DNA of 64,000 nt from Parapristionchus giblindavisi (taxonomy: Eukaryota > Nematoda > Chromadorea > Rhabditida > Diplogasteridae): the NCBI GenBank assembly GCA_943737045.1, contig CALSFV010000308.1:310001-374000 (forward strand), given 5' to 3'. Below are positions 1 to 12,512 of this stretch, piece by piece. Both the position numbers and the translations under genes were made by a program. The notes beneath the pieces were generated by a model. That model worked only from the letters and a program-made list of their open reading frames with translations, did no database searches and was not told where the DNA came from. The number at the start of each line of letters is the position of its first letter. The stretch's first letter is position 1.

Positions 1-252
1 AAGAACAATACAACCGGTAACAAAAACTAGAGTAAATAAAAGCATAAGAAAAACTATAACTAGAATAATATCAATCCAAATCGAAAAGATGGAACAAAAA
101 TATTAAAAAGAGTGTGAATAATGCATGTAATTTTAATCTTTCACATATTTTTCTTGCACTCGAACACTTTGTACTTGTTGAAACACCCTTGCGGTGTACG
201 ATAAATAAAAAAATAAATAAATTAGGCTATGTTATCAATATTCCACACGAAT

Positions 253-413
253 CATACGTCGAATTGCTAGGTTATCGGTTTTCAAAATCCTGTCAGGTTT
301 TTGGTTTTTTGGCAAATTTGGTTCAAAATCCGGTCAGGTTTTTCGATTTTTGTGAAATTTTGGCTCAAAGTCCGGTCAGACTTGGTACTTTGTAACACAC
401 TTTTCGACCCATG
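253..413. repeat. hAT-like MITE, old copy
   Basis: A degenerate copy of the family ending in CATAGGTCGAA / TTCGACCTATG, with internal tandem 'aaatccggtcaggtttttcga' type subunits. The flanks (acacgaat / acatgaac) are only 6 of 8 alike, so this copy is old. The rest of 1-610 is AT-rich with no gene that I can support. Confidence 0.7.
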
Positions 414-610
414 ACATGAACCTGATAGAGTTGAAATAGTGAAGTGGGAAGTGGATATACAGAGAGGGAGGAGCGAGGAATGAACAGGATCATGACCAGC
501 TGTCAGAAACATATATTATAATAACACTTACAAACTAGGAAACGAGGCCGCATTTTGGGGGTTTTTTCGCAAAGAACGGATTGAATCCATGTCAAATAAT
601 GCAATACATA

Positions 611-1034
611 CAGTACCCCTTATCTCTTTACAGTACCTCTTTCCTCTATACAGTACCCCTTATCTCCCTACAGTACCCCTTATCTCCCTACAGTACCCCT
701 TATCTCTTTACAGTACCTCTTTCCTCTATACAGTACCCCTTATCTCCCTACAGTACCCCTTATCTCCCTACAGTACCCCTTATCTCCCTACAGTACCTCT
801 TTCCTCTATACAGTACCCCTCATCTCCCTACAGTACCCCTCATCTCCCTACAGTACCCCTTATCTCCCTACAGTACCCCTTATCTCCCTACAGTACCCCT
901 TATCTCCCTACAGTACCCCTTATCTCCCTACAGTACCCCTTATCTCCCTACAGTACCCCTTATCTCCCTACAGTACCCCTTATCTCCCTACAGTACCCCT
1001 TATCTCCCTACAGTACCCCTTATCTCCCTACAGT
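611..1034. repeat. 20-bp minisatellite, about 21 units
   Basis: Tandem 20-bp unit cagtaccccttatctcccta, with a recurrent variant cagtacctctttcctctata. Because 20 is not a multiple of 3 and the unit lacks stops, overlapping open frames run through it in more than one frame; these are not genes. The variant units recur at 631, 711 and 791, suggesting duplication of multi-unit blocks. Confidence 0.97.
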
Positions 1035-1057
1035 TTAAAATTTGCTCAGATTGTGCC

Positions 1058-1165
1058 TTTAAAAGGAGCGTAAGCTCACTCAATGGTCTCTTCGACGCGC
1101 AATGCTCTCTCGATGTTAGAGAACAGAGAAATGGACGCATGTGCGCAATGGAGAGGCCATTGAGA
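1058..1165. repeat. Hairpin family A fragment
   Basis: Matches the recurrent hairpin with arms containing 'ctcactcaatggtctcttc' and 'gaagagaccattgag'. It runs directly into the next inverted repeat at 1166, so one element probably landed inside the other. Confidence 0.7.
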
Positions 1166-1569
1166 CACAGTATTCTGGTCCAAGCCATTTTTCTTCCAAA
1201 GCAAGACAAATGAGAGACCATTGTATTCGAGAGAGTTTGTATGTTGAGCGGTCGTTCTTGCTTTGAAAGTCATGAGAACGCTGTGGAGAGAGATTGAGAG
1301 ATTTTTTTTATAAGGCATTTTGATTATTTTTTGTTTTGTGATACCAAGATAGAGAAAATTAACTTTGAGAGAGTTTTCACTCACTGACAATGAGCGTTCG
1401 CATTGGCTCTCATTATTAATATCTCGTTGAACGAACACACACAAGAGGGCACAGCGTTCTCATGACTTTCAAAGCAAGAACGACCGCTCAACATACAAAC
1501 TCTCTCGAATACAATGGTCTCTCCTTTGTCTTGCTTTGGAAGAAAAATGGCTTGGTCCAGAATACTGTG
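1166..1569. mobile_element. Inverted-repeat element, 120-bp arms
   Basis: Arms 1166-1285 and 1450-1569 are near-perfect reverse complements around a 164-bp loop. Both arms contain 'gttgagcggtcgttcttgc'. A single arm of the same family lies at 53096-53213. No coding capacity is seen. 1570-1660 downstream is a GAGA-rich low-complexity tract, and 1660-1850 holds nothing recognised. Confidence 0.85.
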
Positions 1570-1851
1570 AGGGGGAGAGTGATAGAGTGGGAGAAGTAGA
1601 GTGAGAGAGATGGATAGCGAGAGGGAGAAAGAGAGATATAGAGTGATCGCAGTAGAGCTCGACAAATATGAAAAGGTATAGTTGAAAAAGATAGATGCGA
1701 TAATGACCGTGTAATTGAGTGCAACGATAACCCTATTGCAGTAATTGACATTCCCAGTTCATATTATTTTGTTTATTCATTGTACTAGACGGTGTCATGA
1801 TTCCTCTATCTATTCAACCATTTAATTTTGACCCGAACTTTTACCGAACGA

Positions 1852-1976
1852 TTTAAAAGCTCTGAAACAATTGTCAACGGTCTCTTCAACGCTCTACACT
1901 CTTTCGTTGTTAGATAACAGAGAAATAATGAGCGCAATGAAGAGACCATTGGGAGAGGCAACGGCCCCTTTAGGAA
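1852..1976. repeat. Hairpin family A, copy 1
   Basis: Foldback repeat ending in 'cggcccctttag', immediately upstream of the first exon of the gene starting at 1998. It would lie in that gene's promoter or be removed by trans-splicing. Confidence 0.75.
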
Positions 1977-1984
1977 ATTTCGAG

Positions 1985-1994
1985 ATATTTCCAG
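1985..1994 (+). promoter_or_regulatory. Putative trans-splice acceptor
   Basis: The sequence 'gatatttccag' ends three bases before ATG 1998. A splice acceptor this close to a start codon, with no upstream exon visible, is typical of nematode spliced-leader addition. Inference only. Confidence 0.5.
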
Positions 1995-1997
1995 GAA

Positions 1998-4900
1998 ATG
2001 CAGTTGATAATGCTCCTCAGCGGTTGTGTCTGTGCGGCGATGGCTACGAGTGTGGTACGTTTTATTTTACTAGAAATGATCTCAGAATCTTGAATGGAAT
2101 AAAATTTAAAAAAAAACAGACGGATGGACTGTCCACTGAACGGAAACTTGCTAAAGTGCCAAAAAGGTTGGGTAATATTTTGCTTCAAGTGTTTGACTTA
2201 TTGTGGAGGGATATGTTTCATCATTGGAATATGTAGAGAATATGAATAGTGGCGTGCTTTCTTCTTTTTTGGATACCAAAACATATTAAAATACCATATA
2301 TTAATATTAAAATAAATTAATATATTAATATTAAAATAAACATATTAAAATATTAAAATAGGACGTGAGGTAGGTCCGAAGAAGAGATTAGGCCTTCCGG
2401 ACTGAATTGGCCCTGAATTATCACATTATCACGTTAATTATCAATCATTAATTAATTATCATCATCATTATTATCATCATTATTATCATTAATTATCATC
2501 GTGTGCCTAATGGGACCTTTACCTTTATCTTAAACTTTAGAATATGTTGACACCGGTCTCGGATGTGGTGTAAATTTTACGGTAAAAGCACTCGAAATTT
2601 TTTTTGCATTTCAGGCCTTTTTCGAAAAGATCAAAACTATAAAAAATATTTAAAAAATACGGAAAAATATATTGTGATGATGATGATGAAAATGATGTTC
2701 AGAAGTTCTGTTCTAAAATGCTCGATTTTGGCTCGAAAAAGATGGTTTTACAGCCTTAACAAGCGTCGAAATTTGCGGAATTGTAGACTGTATATACCTG
2801 CGGTTACTGTAACATTTGTGGTACTGTAGGTCGACGTTTCCCATTTATTCTCATCATTGAGCCAGCTTCTGTGTAGTATTGATAATAGCAATCCCCTGTT
2901 GCTATCTCGAGTATTCTCAAACGTGTCTTTTTGAGAGAGTTTAGAGTAAGCTAAATTCTCGAATGAATCTCATTTTCTAATACATTGTCTGGGTTTTTTT
3001 TGTTGAACGCATCCTATAAGGGTGGGCATACACAATGTCACTTAAAAATTGAAACTCAACGCTTTGCAACTGGTAAATTAGAAACATAATAATGAAACTG
3101 TCGATTTGCACCTAGCACTAATGCAAACATAATTTTGTAAATGTATGCATTGGAAGTGAGAAAGGGGAATCATTAACATAGAACGAGAATAATGGACTCT
3201 TGATTATAGCACTGCTTATGTAAAACTGACTATAGTGAACAAAAAATTTGGACACGACGATTTGGAACCAAGAATTTGGAGCCAAGAATTTGGAACTAAG
3301 AATTTGTAACAAGATTTATTGGAACCCTAGATTTAAATCAGTGTTTAGGGAAACAAAATTGCACTCAATGAACTTGAAAAAAGATCCTAAAAAATACATT
3401 TTATATCGAGCAAACTTAACACTATAACAATTAATTAAAATGATACAAAAAGGTATATGTAAATAGCAATAAATCACTTCTTGAATCTACCAATTCTAGA
3501 ATTCTCTCGAAAGACGTGGTATATGCATATTTAAACGTGTAAAATTGTAGATTCAAAAAAAAAACTTTCGCGCTCTTTGCGCGATATTGAATAACCCTAT
3601 TTTATTTCCCAAAACACTGGTTTTAAATCTAGGGTTCCAATAAATCTTGTTACAAATTCTTAGTTCCAAATTCTTGGCTCCAAATTCTTGGTTCCAAATC
3701 GTCGTGTCCAAATTTTTAGTTCACTATAGTCAGTTTTACATAAGCAGTGCAATAATCAAAAGTCCTTTATTCTCGTTCTATGTTAATGATTCCCCTTTCT
3801 CACTTCCAATGCATACATTTACAAAATTATGTTTGCACAACCGCTAGGTACAAATCGAGAGTTCAAAATAAAATGATCCAAATTTGTGGATCTAAAATTT
3901 AAGTAACATTGTCTATGCCCACCCCTATAAGTATTTTTTGTTGTATTTCTTTGCATAATGGACTTCTCAGCACACCACTATCCATATTCTCTACATATTC
4001 CAATCATGAAACATATCCATCCATAATCTCAAACTCTTTGTGCAAAGCATAAAAATTTCCATACCCCCCCCCCCCCCCCCGCCCCCAACCCCAAATGCTG
4101 TGATCCAGTTATTGCATATATACACATTCTCTTATTAATTTATTTATTCTCCATCTATCAAATTTCTTTCATCTGTTTTAATGTATCGCATAAGGAAATA
4201 AATATTATTATTATTATTATAAGATAAACTTTTCAGTAAAAACTTTAAAAGCTTACTCCATGCTTGTTAGACTAATTTTTTCTCTCTGAAAATACGCTGT
4301 TGGCAGACAAACAAAGCAAGAGATTGTGGCCAGAGCCGAGAGTTCCAAATAAGCTTGGGAGGTCACTTTATTTATTTATTTGTTTATCCATCAGTTAAAA
4401 CGTGATGACTGTGAGCTAGTTTGAAACTCTCCGCTCTAGCAATGCTCTCTCGTTTATGTTGTTTGCGAGAGAGTGTAGCCACAGCGGGGAGTTGCAGCTT
4501 AGCTCGTGGTGTACCTTTAACAAATCCATGTCCCGAATACTTCTCCCAATATTTTCAGGCGGAAGAAAAGCTCCATAAAGTCCTCGATTACATTCGCAAC
4601 AATGGACAAAAGAAGCAAGATGAGATTATTGCCAAGTATTGATTTTTTCTCAGGAAAAAAATCAATAATTTTAATTTTAAGAACGTCCCCGGAGGCGCAA
4701 AATGTCGCTAAAGAGATGATCACTGTGGTAGGAAACTCGAAGATCAGTAACGACGAAGCCAAAGCTAAGGTATGATAAATGGTTCTTAAAGTTATAAAGG
4801 TAAAAAAAAAGGTAAAGGTACAACCCGTTATTCAAGGCACACGAGGTCCTGCGGGTTATCTTAAAGTTATACCGAAGCTAATTTGAACCTCTCCGCTCTG

Positions 4901-5267
4901 GCGGTGCGCTCTCGAAGACAAAGAAAGCGAGAGAGCATTGCCAGAGCGGTTTTAGGTTAGCTAGATGCGAACATTCCCGGATCTCCAATACAATAGTACA
5001 ATACAATATTTTATACATTGGTGCTATGGGCCCAGATCTCTAATCAATAAATTCCAGAAATCAATCAATAATGCCTCTGCACCGTGATTCCTGTAAACGC
5101 ATAAATTATTTTCATTAGTATAAACGAAACATCACCAGGTAACCGCCCTCTACAATACTTCATCGACCAAAGTGAAGGGAGAGTTGGACAAGGTCCGTGA
5201 TGAACTCAAGACCGTACTCTCATCTTGGGTTCGAGGAAATAACGCGCCCAACCTACTGTGGACGTGA
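1998..5267 (+). CDS. Small secreted helical protein (SXP/RAL-2-like?)
   Basis: Four exons join in phase: 1998-2054, 4559-4635, 4682-4769 and 5139-5267 (116 aa). Exon 1 is a signal peptide (MQLIMLLSGCVCAAMA). The mature part is Lys/Glu-rich and predicted helical, with EEKLHKVLDYIRNNGQKKQ, a middle stretch ending in SNDEAKAK, and DKVRDELKTVLSSW near the C terminus. The secreted, all-helical, nematode-only pattern recalls the SXP/RAL-2 (DUF148) proteins, which are extracellular and of unclear biochemical role, but no diagnostic motif decides it. Exons 2-4 are well supported. Joining exon 1 over a 2.5-kb intron that holds a transposon is the weakest step: a small exon could be missing, or exon 1 could belong to another transcript. 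Exon 3 uses the acceptor ttttaag. Confidence 0.62.
2361..2530 (+). mobile_element. SINE-like repeat (family S2), expanded
   Basis: Contains 'gaagaagagattaggcc' and 'ccggactgaattggcc', shared with copies at 39255-39385 and 53471-53602, and ends near 'acctttaccttta'. The centre is replaced by an AT-rich ATCATT expansion. It lies in the first intron of the secreted-protein gene. Confidence 0.6.
3019..3925. mobile_element. Foldback DNA transposon, non-autonomous
   Basis: A 907-bp element with arms of roughly 330 bp. It begins AGGGTGGGCATA and ends TATGCCCACCCC, and is flanked on both sides by TATA (3015-3018, 3926-3929), consistent with a TA or TATA target duplication as in Tc1/mariner relatives. 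The two arms give the same open frame (3118-3312 minus, 3647-3847 plus), which is a by-product of the inverted repeat. No transposase is present. Confidence 0.88.
4062..4083 (+). repeat. Poly-C tract
   Basis: About 20 consecutive C residues with one G, next to a repeat that is an inverted copy of 2190-2262 ('ctctacatattccaa'). The two arms bracket the transposon-bearing intron segment. Confidence 0.8.
4394..4520. repeat. Hairpin family B, copy 1
   Basis: Foldback with 'gaaactctccgctct' in one arm and 'agagcggagag'-like sequence in the other (here diverged), ending 'gtgtaccttta'. It sits in the intron just before exon 2 of the secreted-protein gene. Confidence 0.75.
4799..4860 (-). mobile_element. 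SINE-like repeat S2, 3' fragment
   Basis: Contains 'tacaacccgttattcaaggc' and 'gtcctgcgggttatc', matching one end of the complete copy at 53471-53602. Located in the intron between exons 3 and 4 of the secreted-protein gene. Confidence 0.7.
4857..4968. repeat. Hairpin family B, copy 2
   Basis: Arms carry 'cctctccgctctggc' and 'gagcattgccagagcgg'. Adjoins the S2 fragment inside the same intron. Confidence 0.8.
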
Positions 5268-5269
5268 AC

Positions 5270-6958
5270 ATTTCATTGATTGATTTGTATTCGTTTATTG
5301 ATTGAAATCATAATATTGGCTGATTGATTTATGTACATTTAACATTATCGATTGTCTTCCAAATGTTTCGCATTACTTACTGTTTTTCTCAAAAACTATT
5401 CCTATTTCCTTGGCCCAATCATGACCATTTATAAGCATAAATTCTCCTTTCTTTTTCTAAATTCTTATTGTTGCATGCAAAAACAAGAACAAAAATGGAT
5501 TGGTTTAACTCAACTTTATCGCGACATGTACCTGTCGTCTTGTAAGAATAAGTCGAAGGGTGCTGAACTGGAGAGGGAAGAGACCAGACGGGGACAAAAT
5601 CGATAAATCAATCGATCGATAGATGATGATGATGATGATATTAGAAATGTACCGTACACTAAAATGAATCGAGAAAAGGTAACTAACAATGAATTAAACA
5701 ATAAGTCAATGAATCAATCAATAATTAATCGATACAAAACCCATAACCAAAACTATAAGAAGCATGGGAAAAAGAACTTGATGCTTTTGGGCCAAAGTAG
5801 AATTGTAAATGAATATATCATGATAAAATGGAGAGAGATAGGGTGAGGAGAGGTTGGGAGAGAAAAAGACGAGATGAAAGAACGAGCAAGCAGCTAATAC
5901 ACTAAACAACCAAGATGAATCCATAGAAAATCGTATTTAAAAAATCAATAAATGGGCTTGAAACCAATCGATATTTCAGAGTACTCAACGATAGAGGGCG
6001 CGGAGAGGACCATATAGACGGCATACCGATGCGGCCTAGACTACCATCAAGTGGTGGAAACAAAGAAAAGGGGCGGAGCTAGTAACGATGAAATGAAATA
6101 TGGGCTCGGATGCCGCTCACAAAAAAAAACACACACACGAAAATACCATTAAATGGTCTTTGGCTTCGCGGTAAGCATAGTTAGAGGGCCGAATACACAT
6201 ACGTTCACTACTTGTAAGCAATTGCAATAGATTAATACAATCTCTAATCGATAATAATAATAATAATAATAATATCTAAAATTAAGATACACAAACATCT
6301 AATTCAATTATATTGCAGAGGGTAGCATGTACATTGAGAATTATATATGTGTGGTCATTAAAATTATTAGTAAAATAATATCTGGGGGCTCTCGGAAATT
6401 GCGAGATAGAGGGGAGGGGAATCGATATTCGAGAAAAATCGATATATTGACTAGGCCTCATTAGATACTGTAGTATGTACTAGGGAGAAAATGACAAATC
6501 GATAATATTGGTAAATCCAAGAGATTGATTATTGATTAATTAGCGCGAGCAAATCGATAAGCTACCACATAACTAGCTCTATAGAGATATTGTAGCTCCA
6601 AAAACAATAAAAATCAATAATCCGATGGATACGGTCAAGACTAGAGCAAATATCTCGATCAAGACGCACAATCAAGATGGAAAAGAAGGCAAAAAGTCTA
6701 CCAGGTTCTACCTATCAGCGTGTTCGCATCTCACTCGTTTCACGAAACCACCTTGCACACCACGGACAATGACCGAAAATGACCCATCATAATAGGTCTG
6801 CTGCAAGCGCTACATCACAACCAACTACTACTGCATACTTGCACAATAACACGCAATGCCACAATAACACAAACTGTATGCCGAACGATGGAAGGGGGTG
6901 CGGTATGGGGATACGATATGGGTCAGGGACCAAAAGATCAAAGATCAAAGATCAAAGA
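5270..6958. repeat. Duplicated intergenic block Y, copy 1
   Basis: This gene-free block between the 3' ends of the secreted-protein gene and the elongin A copy recurs at about 15199-16865 with only scattered differences. Both contain 'agagggcgcggagaggacca' and the same CACACA and ATA-repeat landmarks. Small open frames within it occur in both copies with frame-disrupting differences (for example 5352-5606 versus 15270-15509), so I do not call them genes. Confidence 0.9.
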
Positions 6959-6961
6959 TCA
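6929..6961. repeat. (GATCAAA)n short array
   Basis: Four to five tandem copies of a 7-mer containing AGATCAAAG, abutting the 3' end of the partial elongin A copy. The equivalent array at 16839-16867 abuts the intact gene. Confidence 0.85.
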
Positions 6962-7145
6962 TTTTCTACTGCTTGACTTGAGCCCGAGCATCTTGAAGGT
7001 CTTGGCCATGAGGGCGCCCTTCTTGGGACCAGCTTCGTTCTTCTTAGACGGAGATGATGAGGATGAGGAGGACTTCTTTGATCCCAGTGAGGAATTCAGA
7101 TTTCGAACTGCCGATGGAAGTGTGGTGAGACCGTGCTTCGAACCT

Positions 7146-8005
<860 letters not shown>

Positions 8006-8034
8006 TTAATCATTTCTCACCAATAATATATTAT

Positions 8035-8205
8035 TATTAGTTATTATTATTTGTTCTACGAACACTTTCATTACTAGCGACTACCAGCAATTGGTCGGAT
8101 TAATAACTTTCGCCAAACAAGAAACCACCAGGGTCTAGGGACAATTGAAAAGAAGCAAAAATGCGATCGGAACAGGGAGAATTTCTGTTTCATAGATACT
8201 ATTGT
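8035..8205 (-). mobile_element. AAT-tailed SINE-like repeat (family S1)
   Basis: On the minus strand the body reads 'ggtttcttgtttggc', then 'gttgtcgctagtaatg', a TA-rich stretch and an (ATT)n tail, here the 0.85-kb array at 7146-8004. Other tailed copies lie at 8515-8680, 11900-12508, 17120-17250, 21838-22045 and 29433-29650. Bodies with short or no tails fill 10180-11400 and 17380-17850 in both orientations. Confidence 0.7.
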
Positions 8206-8463
8206 GACTTAAACGTACAATCATACATTTCCATACCCTAATAATGTGATAATCGGCTCACTATACAAGGCTCGTTTTTTATGCGAACAAAAAAACCTTT
8301 GATGCCTCCGAAAATGTATGATAATTATTCAATAATTATAATTATAGCTCAAAGGCTATCACGTTATAATACGTTGAAGTGACGAATAGAAAGAAACGTC
8401 ATTGATCTATGAAGGACATGACCCACCGCACCAATGTGCGTTATAAAGATTGATTATAATTAT

Positions 8464-8505
<42 letters not shown>

Positions 8506-8514
8506 TTTATCATT

Positions 8515-8677
8515 TCTCATCAATAATATAATATTATTAATTATTATTATTTGTTCTACGTAGGTAACCATTAGAGCATCATTCATCATTTCAACCATCA
8601 TTTGGCCGTATTCATGAATTTGGCCAAACAAGAAATCACCAGGTCTAGGGGCAATTGGAAAGAAGCAAAAATGCGAT
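8515..8677 (-). mobile_element. SINE-like repeat S1 with AAT tail
   Basis: Body 'tctacgtaggtaaccattag ... caaacaagaaatcaccaggt' with tail (AAT)n at about 8467-8505. It is interrupted at its far end by the MITE at 8678. Confidence 0.7.
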
Positions 8678-8872
8678 CATACATTTCCGGTACCCTCGCC
8701 GTTTATTTTTATATAGTGGGTCAATTCTCGAAATAGGGTGGGTTAATGTACTAAATTCGTTATTTTCGCTTACAAATCGTCATTTTTAGCTTCCTTTTTT
8801 TTATCAAGTGGCCTAAAATGGGCCTTATATAGTGGGTCAAGCCTAGCATTGCGAGGATATGGCCAATGTATG
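8678..8872. mobile_element. MITE family E, complete, 8-bp TSD
   Basis: A 195-bp element starting CATACATTTCCGGTACCCTCG and ending with GAGGATATGGCCAATGTATG, flanked by perfect aatgcgat duplications (8670-8677, 8873-8880). The target lies inside an S1 repeat. Relatives lie at about 22255-22447 and 37912-38078. The 8-bp duplication suggests a hAT-type transposase. Confidence 0.9.
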
Positions 8873-9065
8873 AATGCGATTGGAACAGGGAGAATTCCTG
8901 TTTCATTGTAAGTCCTTGTAAGTTAGACTAATAATATACTCCACGGTGTTGCAATGCACCGTTGAAAGGCGTAATATAATGAAAGCGATCGGAACAATGT
9001 GAATTCCTGTTTCATCATGGACATATGAATGCCGCTCACCAATATCAAAGATCTCCTTCCTCGCC

Positions 9066-9123
9066 TTTTTTTTGGAAAACCTGGCCGCATTTTAAAAATC
9101 TCTAACGTAGCTATTCTACCTAT
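9066..9123. mobile_element. hAT-like MITE fragment breaking exon 14
   Basis: The segment 'aacctggccgcatttt ... cgtagctattctacctatg' belongs to the CATAGGTCGAA family and replaces the rest of exon 14 in the partial elongin A copy after eight T residues. Confidence 0.75.
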
Positions 9124-9889
9124 GAATGAGCCATATACTTTGAATAGATTTTCGCCTGGTGTATTCATGTTCTTCAAATCTTTCATACGAACAGAACGAA
9201 TACCAAAATAATGCGATACAGCGATTCGAATCCAATCAGTCAATCAATACCCACGTATACATTCAGTGCCAATCAGTCAATCAACATACAGAGCTACCGT
9301 ATACCTTTCGTCGTCCTGCGAAGATCTTCGTCTGTCCCGTGCGTGGCTTGAACATCCGCGCCGGGTCGTCCAAGTCCTCGTTCTTGCCTGCAATCAATCA
9401 ATAAAATGTCAGAATCAATCAATCAATCAATCAATAAAATGTCAAAATCAATCAATCAATCAATCAATCAATAAAATGTCAGAATCTATAAATCAATCGA
9501 TATCAGAGGTGCTAAAGTATCAATAAAGCAGAATTCACACCGAAAACAATCAATAAAATATATCAGGCAATCAATACTGACCACCAGGACCAGCCTTGCT
9601 TGTCGACCCAACGTTGATGATGGGCATCGGTCGATAGTTCGGATCGATCTGAGATAATATAATCAATTAATCGATAAATATTATTAATAGTCCATGATAG
9701 CAGATCAATCGATAATTGATCAATCAATTAATCAATAAATAGTCAACTTAATCACTCACATCGAGCGACAGATCGAAGGGCTTCAACTTCTTCGGCTTCG
9801 ACTCCTTCACCTACAATAGACGACAATAAGTAGATTTTAATTGACTTATCGTCTATAACAAACATCTTCATTTATTACTAACTTATTTA

Positions 9890-10066
9890 TTTCTCATCCA
9901 CAACTAGTTGTTGGAATACCATTATAAATTACCGTCGCCTCAGGAAATCTGGGCGAGGGAGAGGAGAGAGATCGGCAGGCGCCGCCCTCTCTCCTCACTG
10001 TCGGTTGCTCTCTTGATTAGGGGATGGCGACCTCCTCTCTCGCTCTGTAGGTGATACTAGTATGGG
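9890..10066. other. Junction of exon 7-9 block X1 with unrelated DNA
   Basis: Similarity to the sequence upstream of exon 7 in the other two copies ends near 9938, after 'ttggaataccattataaatt'. Unrelated GAGAGG-rich sequence follows. This is one breakpoint of the local rearrangement. Confidence 0.65.
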
Positions 10067-10074
10067 ACACCCCT

Positions 10075-10166
<92 letters not shown>
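10075..10166. repeat. (TA)n microsatellite
   Basis: About 45 perfect TA units. Confidence 0.98.
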
Positions 10167-10169
<3 letters not shown>

Positions 10170-10179
10170 AATTAATATT

Positions 10180-11400
10180 ATTTGTTCTACGAATACTTTC
10201 ATTACTAGCGACAACCATCAATTGGTCGGATTCATAACTTTGGCCAAACGAGAAATCACCAGGGTCTATGAGCTCAAAGGCTATCATGATATGGCACAAT
10301 GAACTAATGAATAGAAGAAAGAAGCGCCATTGATCTATGAATGTACGAATGCGATAAAGATAGATTATAATTATATAATAATAATAATAATAACAATAAT
10401 ACTAATCATTAATCATTATATTATATTATTATTATTTTTTCTACGTAGGGTATCATTACTAGCGACAACCATAATTTGGCCGTATTCATGACTTTGGCCA
10501 AACAAGAAATCACCAGGTCTAGGGGCAATTGGAAAGAAGCAAAAAAATGCGATCGTAACAGGGAGAATTCTTGTTTCATAGATACTTTGCGAGTTAAACT
10601 TACAATCACACATTTTTATCTATATCCTAATAATGTGATAATCAAATCACTACAAAAGGCTCATTTTTTTAATGCGAACAATCACAATTTAAGCGAAAAA
10701 ATAACGATTTTCAGACATATTTTACCGAAATATAAATAAAAATCCTGTGAGGCCGCCGCAAATCTATGATAATTATTCAATAATAGTTCAAATACAATCA
10801 CACTATAATACGTCGAAGTGACGAATAGAAGAAAGGAACGTCATTGATCTATGAAGGACCCCTACCACTTCCCACCGCACCAATGTGCGGATGTGATAAA
10901 GATTGATTATAATTATTCCTACGTAGAAAAAAAAATAATAATTAATAATAATATAATATAATATAATGATTAATGATTAGTATTATTGTTATTATTATTA
11001 TTATTATATAATTATAATCAATCTTTATCGCATTCGCACATTCATAGATCAATGGCGCTTATTTCTTCTATTCATCAGTTCATTGTGCCATATCGTGATA
11101 GCCTTTGAGCTCATAGACCCTGGTGATTTCTCGTTTGGCCAAAGTTATGAATCCGACCAATTGATGGTTGTCGCTAGTAATGAAAGTGTTCGTAGAACAA
11201 ATAATAGTAATTAATAATAATATATTATTGATGAGAAATGATTAATATTATTGTTGTTATTATTATTATTAATCATTACTAGCGACAACCATCAATTGGT
11301 CGGATTCATAACTTTGGCCAAACGAGAAATCACCAGGTCTAGGGACAATTGGAAAGAAGCAAAAAATGCGATCGGAACAGGGAGAATTCCTGTTTCATTG
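10180..11400. repeat. S1 repeat cluster, head-to-head copies
   Basis: Plus-oriented pieces (10187-10330, 10440-10600, 11270-11400) and minus-oriented pieces (about 11030-11210) of the S1 body form inverted repeats around TAA-rich spacers near 10380 and 10940. No gene is present. Confidence 0.75.
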
Positions 11401-11461
11401 TTTCATTGTAAGTCCCTTGTAAGTTAGACCAATAATGTGCTCCACGGAGTTACAATGCCAC

Positions 11462-11582
11462 CATAGGTCGAAAACTATGTTACAAAGTACCAAGCCTGAC
11501 CGGATTTTGAACTAAAATTGCCAAATATCGAAAAAAACTGACCGGATTTTGAAAAAAAGATAACCTAGCTATTCGACCTATG
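11462..11582. mobile_element. hAT-like MITE
   Basis: Starts CATAGGTCGAAAAC and ends CTATTCGACCTATG; left flank aatgccac, right flank aatcccac (7 of 8). A longer copy in the same target context is at 17894-18094, so this insertion predates the local duplication. 11583-11900 holds only AT-rich sequence and part of an S1 head. Confidence 0.85.
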
Positions 11583-12358
11583 AATCCCACTGACCACTCT
11601 CAAAGATCTCCTTATTTATTTTTATTTATTTATTTATTTAAATTTTAAAAAATAAATTAAAATTTAAAATTTTTGAGTCAATTTTGGCTACATCGGATGT
11701 GCCAAGTGATAAAACCAGGCGTATGATTTTCATATTAATCATGAACAACATTATTAAGCAATAAATTATTATTATCATATTTCGGTAAAATATGTCTGAA
11801 AATCGTTATTTTTTCGCTTAAATTGTGATTGTTCGCATAAAAAAATGAGCCTTTTGTAGTGATTTGATTATCACATTATTAGGATATAGATAAAAATGTA
11901 TGATTGTAAGTATTTATGAAACAAGAATTCTCCTTGTTCCGATCCATTTTGGCTTCTTTCCAATTGTCCATAGACCTGGTGATTTCTTGTTTGGCCAAAG
12001 TTATGAATCCGACCTAATGCTGGTTGTCGCTAGTCATGATACCCTACGTAGAAAAAAAATAATAATAATTAATAATAATATAATATAATGATTAATGATT
12101 AGTATTATTGTTATTATTATTATTATTATTATATAATTATAATCAATCTTTATCGCATTCGCACATTCATAGATCAATGGCGCTTATTTCTTCTATTCAT
12201 CAGTTCATTGTGCCATATCGTGATAGCCTTTGAGCTCATAGACCCTGGTGATTTCTCGTTTGGCCAAAGTTATGAATCCGAGCAATTGATGGTTGTCGCT
12301 AGTAGTGAATCCGTTCGAAGAAAAAATATTACTTAATAATATTGATATAATATTAATG

Positions 12359-12512
<154 letters not shown>

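Noticed and set aside
611..1034. CRISPR-like array
   Set aside because: Units are contiguous 20-bp tandem copies with no unique spacers, in a spliced eukaryotic genome.
581..1213. 210- and 149-codon frames through 611-1034
   Set aside because: Products of a stop-free 20-bp tandem repeat, present in several frames at once.
3118..3847. Identical 64-66-codon frames on opposite strands
   Set aside because: They are the two arms of one inverted-repeat transposon.
5352..5846. Small frames recurring at 15270-15745
   Set aside because: They recur only because the intergenic block is duplicated; lengths and frames differ between copies and there is no splice context.
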